This document shows, one piece after another, positions 54,832 through 62,528 of a stretch of 64,000 nt of DNA. A program made the position numbers and the translations under genes. Numbering within the stretch: position 1 is the first letter of the stretch; every line of letters starts with the position of its first letter. Origin of the DNA: Sphingomonadales bacterium (GTDB taxonomy: Bacteria > Pseudomonadota > Alphaproteobacteria > Sphingomonadales > Sphingomonadaceae); assembly GCA_027490095.1 (NCBI GenBank), contig JAIXYT010000004.1:1-64000 (forward strand), written 5' to 3'. The notes under the pieces were generated by a model. The model searched no databases and had not been told where the DNA came from. It saw only the letters and a program-made list of their open reading frames with translations.

Positions 54832-56961
54832 TCAGCCGACCCGACCGGTGGCGCGCGCCCGACGCCGTCGAAGCGCAAAGCCCGAAATGCCGAAACCCGC
54901 GATCAGCATGACCCAGCTGGCCGGCTCCGGAATGGCACCGGCGTTGCCGCCGCCCGGACGGGGGAGCCCGCCGGGCGGGTCTCCTCCACCGATCCATGTC
55001 GGCGGGGGCGGCGCGCCCGGTTGTGGTGCAGGGTCGACGGGAATGATCACCGGGCCCGGATCGGACCCGGTGTCAGGATCGGATTCGGACTGGGAAGGCT
55101 TGGAAAGATCGGGGCCTGGTGCCGGCCCGGAAGAGCCAGGCCCCTCGCCGGCATCACCACCGGTTCCGCCAGTGCCGCCGGTTCCGCCGGTGCCGCCGGT
55201 ACCGCCCGCTCCACCAATGCCGCCGAGGCCGCCCGATCCGCCGGTACCGCCAGGCTCACCAATGCCTCCCGGCCCACCGATGCCGCCCGGCCCACCGATA
55301 CCGCCCGGTCCGCCAGTGCCGCCCAGTCCGCCAGTGCCGCCGGCTCCGCCAGTGCCGCCGCCCGGGCCGGCACCGCCGCCAGTTCCCGTACCGGAGCCGG
55401 AACCGCCGCCGAAGCCGCCACCACCGCCGCCGCCGCCGCCGAAGCCGCCGCCGCCTGATCCTCCACCGCCGCCGCCGCCGCCGGCACCACCGCCGCCGCC
55501 GCCGCCCGATCCGCCAAAACCACCGGTTCCGCCGCTGCCGGTCCCACCGGAGCCGCCGCCACCGGTTCCGCCACCAGAACCGCCGGATCCACCGCCGCCG
55601 GTCCCACCGCCGCCTGCGTCGCCGCCAAATCCGCCGCCGCCCGGCGGCAGGAGCGAACCCGCGCCGAAGCCGTCGTCGGCCGGCAGCACGGGATCGTCAC
55701 CGCCTCCGGCGCCACCGCCCGATCCGCCGGCACCACCGCCGAAGCCGCCCGCGCCGGCAGCGGCAAGCAGCAGTTCGCCACTGCCGCTGTTGTTCCGTTC
55801 GAACCAGCTGAACTCCGTCTGTTCCGTTCCCAGCTCGGAAATCTGTTGGCGCAGCGCAGATTGCTGGCGCTCCAGCGCTGCCTGCTGGTTGCCGACCCAG
55901 CTGCGCTCGAACAGGATCGGTTCGGCGGGCGCCCCGCTCAGGCCGAGCGCATCCAGCGCAAAGGCGCGGACATGGTATTTTCCGTCGGGCACGCCTTCGA
56001 ACGTCGCCGTGGTGCCATCGATCTCGACGCTTCCGACACGGTCGGTGAAGCCGGCATCCGCTGCGATCTCGACCCGGTAGCGCACGGCACCGGCGACAGG
56101 GCGGACCCGGAACGTCACCTGCTCGGCGTCCTGCACGCGTTCGGGTGTTTCAACCGCCGGCGCCGGCAGCAGGGCGATCGGCCTCGTCGCACCGGTGTTC
56201 GTGGTCATGTTGCCGAAGCCTGCGCGCAGCAGCACATCCTCGATCCCGCCCTTGCGCTGCACCGCGACCTTGCCTTCGGTCACGGCGGTCAGGGCCCGCA
56301 TCTCGCCGGGCGTGTAGGTGACGACGAACTGGGTTCCCCGCACGGCCGCCACTGCCACCGGGGTGGTGATGAGGAAGCGCGACGCCGGGTTCGACATCGG
56401 GGTCACCCGCGCCTCTGACCGCCCCTGTTCCAGCGTGAACCGCCGGTCGATCGAGTCGGACATCGGAACCTGGCGCAGGCGCGCCAGCCGGATGCGGCTG
56501 GCCGAGGGCAGAGAGACCTGGCTTCTGTCCGGAAGGGACAGGGTGGCATAGCCGTTGGGCCCGGTCTCGACGATATCGCCTTCGGACAGGGTCATGCCCT
56601 TCATCACCGGGATCGCTGCGGTCTTGCGGACGATCCGCACGTCGCCGCGGAACGCCGCCAGCTCGGCCGTGATCGGGCTGGTCTTCAACCAGCCGGACCT
56701 GAGCCTGAGCGCCGTTCCCGGCGCAAGGGCGTCTGGGTCCTTCACCTTGTTGAGCGCCATGGCAGGGCGCCAGTCCTCGGGGTTGGTGAACCAGCGCTTG
56801 GCCAGCCCCTTCAGCGTGTCACCCTGCTTCGTCGTGTAGACGATGATCTCGTCCGTCGCCTCGAGCTGCGCACGCTGCCGTTGCTCCAGGCGCGCGCCGT
56901 TCGGCATCGCCGGAGCGGTGGCCGCCAGAAGCAGCAGCAGGGACGGAACGGCGCGGCGCAT
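54832..56961 (-). CDS. LysM + FecR domain protein with long polyglycine-rich linker and PEPxxWA-CTERM signal
   Basis: Signal peptide MRRAVPSLLLLLAATAPA; LysM-like DEIIVYTTKQGDTLKGLAKRWFTNPEDWRPAMALNKVKDPDALAPGTALRL; FecR FRGDVRIVRKTAAIPVMKGMTLSEGDIVETGPNGYATLSLPDRSQVSLPSASRIRL...ITTPVAVAAVRGTQFVVTY; about 200-aa GGxGGxGG tract; C-term AIPEPASWVMLIAGFGISGFALRRRRARATGRVG. Confidence 0.92.
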   Translation of the reverse strand: MRRAVPSLLLLLAATAPAMPNGARLEQRQRAQLEATDEIIVYTTKQGDTLKGLAKRWFTNPEDWRPAMALNKVKDPDALAPGTALRLRSGWLKTSPITAELAAFRGDVRIVRKTAAIPVMKGMTLSEGDIVETGPNGYATLSLPDRSQVSLPSASRIRLARLRQVPMSDSIDRRFTLEQGRSEARVTPMSNPASRFLITTPVAVAAVRGTQFVVTYTPGEMRALTAVTEGKVAVQRKGGIEDVLLRAGFGNMTTNTGATRPIALLPAPAVETPERVQDAEQVTFRVRPVAGAVRYRVEIAADAGFTDRVGSVEIDGTTATFEGVPDGKYHVRAFALDALGLSGAPAEPILFERSWVGNQQAALERQQSALRQQISELGTEQTEFSWFERNNSGSGELLLAAAGAGGFGGGAGGSGGGAGGGDDPVLPADDGFGAGSLLPPGGGGFGGDAGGGGTGGGGSGGSGGGTGGGGSGGTGSGGTGGFGGSGGGGGGGAGGGGGGGGSGGGGFGGGGGGGGGFGGGSGSGTGTGGGAGPGGGTGGAGGTGGLGGTGGPGGIGGPGGIGGPGGIGEPGGTGGSGGLGGIGGAGGTGGTGGTGGTGGTGGDAGEGPGSSGPAPGPDLSKPSQSESDPDTGSDPGPVIIPVDPAPQPGAPPPPTWIGGGDPPGGLPRPGGGNAGAIPEPASWVMLIAGFGISGFALRRRRARATGRVG
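55130..55770 (-). repeat. Low-complexity Gly-coding tandem repeat (GGC/GGT triplets, GGPGGIGGPGGIGGPGGIG units)
   Basis: CCG/CCN runs on + strand, e.g. ccgccaccaccgccgccgccgccgccgaagccgccgccgcc and repeated ggcccaccgatgccgcccggcccaccgataccgcccgg. Confidence 0.9.
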
Positions 56962-56966
56962 GGAGT

Positions 56967-57698
56967 TTACGCCGCGTCCTCGACGCGCTCGACTGCCTGC
57001 AGGGCGTTGGTGGGTTCCAGCCGGTAACCGTAGGAATAGACCGGCAGCACCCGATAGCCGTTCTCGGCCCGGAGATTGAGCTTGGAGCGGATGCGCGAGA
57101 CATGGGCGTCGAGCGTGCGGGTCTCCGCCTCGGGGCTCTGGCCCCAGATGCTCTCCAGCAGGTAGCTGCGCGACAGGGGACGCGACATGTTCTCGAACAG
57201 CATCAGCGCAAGCGCGATTTCCTTTGCCGTCAGCTTCACGGCCTCGCCGTGCACGGTGACCGTCTCGGTCGGCACATCGAAGCTGTAGACGCCCCAGCTG
57301 GCGGCAGTGCGTTGCGGCTTGTTGAGCTGGGCGCGCCGAAGCGCGGCCTCGACACGGGCCATGAACACCGCAGCGTTCAGCGGCTTGACGATGTAGTCGT
57401 CGGCGCCTGCCGCCAGACCCATGACGACATCCTCGTCGTCGGCCCGGCTCGTGATCATCAGGATGGGCAGGTTGGCGTGCTGCCCCTGCCGGACGGTCTC
57501 CAGAACCTCGATGCCGGACATGCCGGGCATGTTCCAGTCGATGATCAGCAGATCGAAGGTGTCCTGGCGCAGACGGTTGATAAGCGTGCGCCCCTGGTGG
57601 AACACCTCGCAGTGGTGACCAGCGTCCGCCAGCAGCTTCGCCACCAGCTCCGTCTGGGCCTTGTCATCATCGAGTACGGCACAGCGCATGTTCGGCAT
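56967..57698 (-). CDS. OmpR-family response regulator (receiver + winged-helix DNA-binding domain)
   Basis: MRCAVLDDDKAQTELVAKLLADAGHHCEVF...DLLIIDWNMPGMSGIEVLETVR...ILMITSRADDEDVVMGLAAGADDYIVKPLNAAVFMARVEAALRR...SRSYLLESIWGQSPEAETRTLDAHVSRIRSKL. Confidence 0.95.
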   Translation of the reverse strand: MPNMRCAVLDDDKAQTELVAKLLADAGHHCEVFHQGRTLINRLRQDTFDLLIIDWNMPGMSGIEVLETVRQGQHANLPILMITSRADDEDVVMGLAAGADDYIVKPLNAAVFMARVEAALRRAQLNKPQRTAASWGVYSFDVPTETVTVHGEAVKLTAKEIALALMLFENMSRPLSRSYLLESIWGQSPEAETRTLDAHVSRIRSKLNLRAENGYRVLPVYSYGYRLEPTNALQAVERVEDAA

Positions 57699-57999
57699 CC
57701 TGACCCTTATTACGTTCCATCCGGCGCTTCGTTGAAAGGACGCCGGTTGATCAACCCCCGTGGTTTACCACACGGGCGACACGTTAACTGTAAACTTCTG
57801 AGACATTCGGCGCAACGTCCTTCCATCAGGAGTGAAACAAGTCCGTCCAACCTGTGCTTTTTGCGCAACTTTTTATCAGATTGCTCAATATGGCACCAGG
57901 GGTGCAATCACTGCATCGACACGGCGGCGACCGGGTCAGGCACGCGTCACCCGGCGTGCATGGGCCGACTCAGGGGCCGGAATGGGGCGGCTGCGTGTC

Positions 58000-58024
58000 A
58001 AAAAAACGCCGCATGCGTGCGTTT
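58000..58024 (-). terminator. Putative Rho-independent terminator on minus strand (orphan)
   Basis: Minus strand AAACGC ACGCATGCG GCGTTT followed by an uninterrupted run of seven T overlapping the stem base; no annotated minus-strand gene ends here. Confidence 0.35.
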
Positions 58025-58213
58025 CGGGCCGTTTTGCCGTTTGACGGCGCGAAAAAGCGGTGAAAAGAGGGGGCTCACAAGGGTCGTGCGCGGAAGTGCC
58101 CCGCCGGCCATTGCAGCAGGGCCCCGGCATGTAACGGTTCGGGGCCGTATGACGTAACGACCGGCCGCCCGCTCGGGTTGTTGCCGGCAAGGGTATCAAG
58201 GGAGAGGGACACA

Positions 58214-58468
58214 ATGGCCGACAAGAAACCGAACGCACTCCAGACTCCGCTGACCCCGTCGGCAGAGCTCGCCGCCATCGTCGGCAGCGCGAAGCTTGCC
58301 CGTGGCGAGGTGGTCAAGAAGGTGTGGGACTACATCAAGGCCAACAATCTGCAGGATCCGAAGGACAAGCGTCGCATCAACGCCGATGCCAAGCTGAAGC
58401 CGATCTTCGGGGTGGACAGCGTGACCATGTTCGAAATGAACAAGCACCTGGCCAAGCATCTGAGCTGA
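58214..58468 (+). CDS. SWIB/MDM2 domain-containing protein
   Basis: MADKKPNALQTPLTPSAELAAIVGSAKLARGEVVKKVWDYIKANNLQDPKDKRRINADAKLKPIFGVDSVTMFEMNKHLAKHLS; complete SWIB domain. Confidence 0.95.
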   Translation: MADKKPNALQTPLTPSAELAAIVGSAKLARGEVVKKVWDYIKANNLQDPKDKRRINADAKLKPIFGVDSVTMFEMNKHLAKHLS

Positions 58469-58528
58469 GGCATGCGATACCGGCCCAGGCGGCCGGCTGC
58501 GATGCGCGCCTCGCAGGAGGCACCGGGA

Positions 58529-58563
58529 GGGCGGAGCCGAAAGGTTCCGCCCTTCGTTCGTTT
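58529..58563 (+). terminator. Rho-independent terminator-like hairpin downstream of the SWIB gene
   Basis: GGGCGGAGCC-GAAA-GGTTCCGCCC then TTCGTTCGTTT; 10-bp stem with one G.U and a GAAA tetraloop. Confidence 0.65.
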
Positions 58564-58598
58564 CCGCCCGGACCGGCTGGCCGACCCGCGCTGCAGGT

Positions 58599-59729
58599 TC
58601 AAGCCTGCGCTGCCCTTCGGATCGCAGCCGGTGACAAGCGGGTCAGCCGCGCACCGAGCCCGAGCAGGGCCGGCGCTGCTGCAAGCAGCGACGCCGCCCG
58701 GTCCCGCCAGGCGCCATCCGCGCTTGCCCGCTGCAGCCAGGTGGCCCTTGCCACCGCGCGCCCTGCATCCTGCGCCAGCCGACGGTAATAGGCCCCCTGC
58801 CCTGCCCCGGTCAGGCGCGCAGTGGCCGCAAGCCGGGCGCTGTGCAGCGCCAGGCTCATCCCGTCGCCCGTGAAGCTGGGGATGACAGCCGCCTGGTCGC
58901 CCAGGCGCCACCCGGGTTCCGGGCCCGAGGGCCGGTGCAGGAACCCGTAGGGTACGCCCGAAATCGCCAGCGGACGGTCCAGAAGCGGCACCGCACCCTG
59001 CAACCGTTCGCCCAGGTGCGGCACTTCGCCAGACAGGTCGGCGATCAGCGCGGCGAAATCCCCGTCCAGCCGCTTCCACCGATCGGGCGAGACCAGAAAG
59101 CACAGGTTGGCTGCGTCCCGCTCCACCATCTGCAGGCCGGCATAACCGCCTTCGAACAGGATCAGCTCCACATGGCCCGACAACGCGGCGCGCTGTGCCG
59201 GAGTCAGCCGGAAATAGGCCTTGAAGCCCAGCTGGTGATTGAGCGTGCCGGTGCCATCCCGCCCGACGCCCCGAAGATTGTGCTTGCCCGTCGCGACGAA
59301 CAGCGTTTCCGGCCGCAGGGCAGCGTGGGGCGCCACGACGGTGCCGTCGGCCAGCACCTCGCGCACGGTGATCCCGCGCTCGACCTCGACGCCGGCGGCA
59401 GCTGCCGCGTCCAGCATGGCAGCATCGAGCGCACGTCGCGTGACGGAGCGGGCCGTGAACCCAAGTCGACCGACGGCAGACCGACGCGCCGTCACCAGCC
59501 GCACCCGGTCGATGGCAACGGCCCCCAAGCTGTCGAGTTCGATCCCGAGGTCGGCAAGCCAGGCTTGCGCCTCCCAGCTCAGGAACTCGCCGCAGATCTT
59601 GTGGGCGGGCACCCGCTCCCGGTCCCACAGGGCAACCGGCTGTCCGGCGCGCGCAAGCCAGATGGCGGCTGCCGGCCCTGCCAGCCCGCCCCCCACCACC
59701 AGGGTCCCGGCCATGGCCCTCGCCGTCAT
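58599..59729 (-). CDS. FAD-dependent oxidoreductase (geranylgeranyl-reductase/aromatic hydroxylase-like flavoprotein)
   Basis: MAGTLVVGGGLAGPAAAIWLARAGQPVALWDRERVPAHKICGEFLSWEA...GWRLGDQAAVIPSFTGDGMSLALHSARLAA; FAD GxGxxG and GD motifs. Confidence 0.9.
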   Translation of the reverse strand: MTARAMAGTLVVGGGLAGPAAAIWLARAGQPVALWDRERVPAHKICGEFLSWEAQAWLADLGIELDSLGAVAIDRVRLVTARRSAVGRLGFTARSVTRRALDAAMLDAAAAAGVEVERGITVREVLADGTVVAPHAALRPETLFVATGKHNLRGVGRDGTGTLNHQLGFKAYFRLTPAQRAALSGHVELILFEGGYAGLQMVERDAANLCFLVSPDRWKRLDGDFAALIADLSGEVPHLGERLQGAVPLLDRPLAISGVPYGFLHRPSGPEPGWRLGDQAAVIPSFTGDGMSLALHSARLAATARLTGAGQGAYYRRLAQDAGRAVARATWLQRASADGAWRDRAASLLAAAPALLGLGARLTRLSPAAIRRAAQA

Positions 59730-60454
59730 TCCGGAACCGCTGCGCCCTTCAGGCGACCCACGCACAGGCGAAACAGCGGATGCCAGCGCACGGCGGCGTC
59801 CCCGATGGCGGCCTCGGCCAGCATGTGGTGCCAGTCCGCCGGCACGAAGGCCCGGCGCACCGACAGCGCGCCGTCATGCCGGACGCAGGGGTGCCAGCGC
59901 GCCACGAAGGCAAGTGCGGAAAAGCCACCCCAGGCGAACCAGTGCCGGTGCAGGTCGTTCACGAACCAGCCGTGGGACGCGGTTGCCTCCTGCCAGCGCA
60001 GCAGGCGGATCACGTCGGGCGTGGGCAGATGGTGGGTGAAGAGCGCGCTGATGATGGCGTGCGGACGCTCGGCCGGTGCCCAGTCGAACAGGTCGCCCTC
60101 GTGCCAGGTGATTTCCATATCACCGGGCGTCCGCGCCTGCGCCAGCGTGCGGCAACGCGGGTTCATGTCCACCCCCGTCAGCCGCGGCCGGAAGCCCCGC
60201 TCCGTCGCCCAGCGGTGGATCCGCCGCAGCATCCCGCCCTGCCCATAGCCAAGGTCGGCCACCCTCAGTTCGCTGCCGGCCGGCCACCCTTGCGTCAGGC
60301 GGCCCAGAAAGCCCAAGGTCGGCGGCGCTGCGAGCGTCACCAGGTTCACCGTTTCCAGATCATCCAGAACTGCGGCGAAATCCTCCAGCGGATAGTCGCG
60401 CACATCCATCCATTCGGGCTCGTCAGCCCGCACGGAAAAGTCCGGCCAGGCCAT
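59726..60454 (-). CDS. Class I SAM-dependent methyltransferase
   Basis: SELRVADLGYGQGGMLRRIHRWATERGFRPRLTGVDMNPRC...HAIISALFTHHLPTPDVIRLLRW; stop/start overlap with the flavoprotein. Confidence 0.88.
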   Translation of the reverse strand: MAWPDFSVRADEPEWMDVRDYPLEDFAAVLDDLETVNLVTLAAPPTLGFLGRLTQGWPAGSELRVADLGYGQGGMLRRIHRWATERGFRPRLTGVDMNPRCRTLAQARTPGDMEITWHEGDLFDWAPAERPHAIISALFTHHLPTPDVIRLLRWQEATASHGWFVNDLHRHWFAWGGFSALAFVARWHPCVRHDGALSVRRAFVPADWHHMLAEAAIGDAAVRWHPLFRLCVGRLKGAAVPE

Positions 60455-60465
60455 GGTGGCTGCGG

Positions 60466-61563
60466 TCAGATCTTGCGGAAGGTGAAGGTCTCGCAGGCAA
60501 GCCCCGGCCCGAATGCCATGGCAAGCCCCGGCCCCGGGGTCGCACCCGCAATCACGCGCTGCAGCACGAACATCAGCGTCGCGCTGCTCATGTTGCCGAA
60601 GTCCTTCAGCACCCCGCGCGACCAGTCCAGCCGGCCCTTCGCAAGCTCCAGCCCCGTCTCCACCGCATCCAGGATCGCCTTGCCGCCGGCATGGACGGCA
60701 TAGATGCCATAGTCTTCCGGCTGGCGCCCGCGCAGCACGCCGTCAGGCGCATTGCGGGCCCGCTCGTCCGCCATCGCCTTCTGGATCCGCTGCGGCACAT
60801 GGCCGGACAGGTGCATGTCGAAGCCGCTGTCGCCGATGTCCCAGGTGATCAGCCCGTCGGATTCCGGAAGGGCAAAGCTCAGGAACTCGTCCAGCGCAAC
60901 GCCCTCGGGCTCGGCCGTCACCAGCGCGGCTGCACAGCCGTCGCCGAACAGCAGCATCGACAGCAGCTTCTCGACGTCGGTCGTGTCCTGGAAGTGGAGC
61001 GTGCAGAGCTCGATCGTCACCACCAGCACACGCGCGTCGGGCTGCGAGCGCACGATATGGTGCGCAAGCCGCAGCGAGTTCACGGCGGCATAACAGCCCA
61101 TGTAGCCGACGACGGTGCGCTCCACGCCCGGATCGAGGCCCAGCTGCCGGACCAGCACCTGGTCGAGCCCGGGTGCCATGAAACCCGTGCAGCTCGCCAG
61201 CACCAGGTGGGTGATGGTCGACAGGTCGGTGTCGAGGCCAAGGATCGCCTCGCCTGCCAGCTGGGGCGCCACCTCCCCGTAGCGTGCCATGCGGCGGCTG
61301 GTCGGCGGGAACTGGCCGGGGACGTAGAAACCTTCGGTGTCCGCCACGAACCCATCGGGGTTCTCGACCGGCTGGAAACTGGAAAAGCGGCGCTCGATGC
61401 CCGAGCGACCGGCCAGCCGCTTGAACAGAACGGCTTCGCGCCGACCTTCCAGAAGGCCGCCGACAAAGCGGCCGAACGCCTCGTGCACATCGTGCCGCGG
61501 AACCGCGGTGGAAATGCGGTTCACGTGCGCGACGGTGGCTTGATGAGCTTGCATGGCGGACAC
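60466..61563 (-). CDS. Type III polyketide synthase (chalcone/stilbene synthase-like)
   Basis: VVGYMGCYAAVNSLRLAHHIV (catalytic Cys), YGIYAVHAGGKAILDAVE (His), DFGNMSSATLMFVLQRV (Asn). Confidence 0.95.
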   Translation of the reverse strand: MSAMQAHQATVAHVNRISTAVPRHDVHEAFGRFVGGLLEGRREAVLFKRLAGRSGIERRFSSFQPVENPDGFVADTEGFYVPGQFPPTSRRMARYGEVAPQLAGEAILGLDTDLSTITHLVLASCTGFMAPGLDQVLVRQLGLDPGVERTVVGYMGCYAAVNSLRLAHHIVRSQPDARVLVVTIELCTLHFQDTTDVEKLLSMLLFGDGCAAALVTAEPEGVALDEFLSFALPESDGLITWDIGDSGFDMHLSGHVPQRIQKAMADERARNAPDGVLRGRQPEDYGIYAVHAGGKAILDAVETGLELAKGRLDWSRGVLKDFGNMSSATLMFVLQRVIAGATPGPGLAMAFGPGLACETFTFRKI

Positions 61564-61635
61564 AGTGGCACAGCCTTTCGGGATGGTCGAGAAAAACGGT
61601 TGCGGCCGGCTGCGGTTCCATGCCGCTGCGCTCGA

Positions 61636-62523
61636 TCAGCTGTCCGACAGCGGATGAAGCGTCGTCACGGTCGCCGCCAGCCGTGCGCCGTCGACATGGG
61701 TGTAGCGTTCCGTCGTGGAGATGTCCGAATGCCCCAACAGCGTCTGGAGGGCGCGCAGGTCCGCCCCGTTCGCCAGCATGTGGGTTGCAAAGGCATGGCG
61801 CAGCACATGCGGTGAAATGCGTTCGGGGGCGATTCCCGCCCGCGCGCCCAGCGCCTTCACCAGCTGGTACAGCCGGATCCGGCTGAGGTGCGCCTTGCCC
61901 GAGGGAAACAGCCAGCGGCTGTCCTTGGGCACCAGCTGCAGCTGCGCCTCGACCGCCTTCAGGGCAGGCGGCGACAGCGGCACCATCCGCTCCTTGTTGC
62001 CCTTGCCGAGGACGATCGCGAAAGGCTGCGGTGGGCGGATGGCGTTGCGGGGCAGCGAGACCAGTTCGGTCGCCCTGAGCCCCGAGCCATAGAGCAGCTC
62101 CAGCAAGGCCTTCAGCCGGATCGCCTGCGGACCGGGATTTTCGGCAAGATCCGAGTCCAGCGTTGCGAACAGCCGGTCGACCTCGTCTGCCGACAGCGTC
62201 TTCGGCAGCGGGCGGCCCGGTTTCACGCCGGCAAGCGCGGCGGCCGGATTGTCGGGCCTTATCCCTTCGGCCACCAGGAAGCCGAAGAACCGTCGAAGCG
62301 CCGAGCGCTTGCGGGCAAGGCTTGCCGGCGAAAGCGTCCGCCAGCCGGCGAACAGCCGCTCCAGGTCGGCAGCTTCCGCCCCGGCCAGCCCCCCCGAAAG
62401 ATCCGCCGATGCGCCTTCGAGATCACGCCCATAGGCGGCAAGCGTGTTCTTCGCGGCCCCCCGCTCGCTCGCCAGCATGTCGAGAAACAGGGCGATCGCA
62501 CGGGAATCCGGAAGGTCGTTCAT
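61636..62523 (-). CDS. xerD: Tyrosine recombinase of the XerC/XerD type
   Basis: Start MNDLPDSRAIALFLDMLASERGAAKNTLAAYGRDLEGA; LYGSGLRATELVSL, HVLRHAFATHMLANGADLRALQTLLGHSDISTTERYTHV catalytic R-HxxR-H-Y. Confidence 0.92.
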   Translation of the reverse strand: MNDLPDSRAIALFLDMLASERGAAKNTLAAYGRDLEGASADLSGGLAGAEAADLERLFAGWRTLSPASLARKRSALRRFFGFLVAEGIRPDNPAAALAGVKPGRPLPKTLSADEVDRLFATLDSDLAENPGPQAIRLKALLELLYGSGLRATELVSLPRNAIRPPQPFAIVLGKGNKERMVPLSPPALKAVEAQLQLVPKDSRWLFPSGKAHLSRIRLYQLVKALGARAGIAPERISPHVLRHAFATHMLANGADLRALQTLLGHSDISTTERYTHVDGARLAATVTTLHPLSDS

Positions 62524-62528
62524 GGGCT

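Noticed and set aside
52279-55458. 1059-aa '+' ORF
   Set aside because: Antisense to the CHASE2 kinase and FecR genes; its 'P/A-rich' C-terminus is the mirror of the Gly-rich tract
55130-55770. CRISPR-like or direct-repeat array
   Set aside because: Repeats are short triplet-based, in frame and coding for glycine; no unique spacers or cas genes
54848-56080. Proline-rich PPVPPVPP '+' ORF (410 aa)
   Set aside because: Complement of GGx codons in the minus-strand gene; the minus frame has signal peptide, LysM, FecR and PEP-CTERM signal, so it is the real one
57936-58238. 100-aa minus-strand ORF in the 57.7-58.2 kb gap
   Set aside because: No motif, low-complexity Arg/Pro composition, overlaps the SWIB start; not supportable as coding
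61636-62523. Xer-type tyrosine recombinase as evidence of an integrative element
   Set aside because: Sequence looks like the chromosomal XerC/XerD type; no att repeats, adjacent tRNA, or phage/ICE genes nearby
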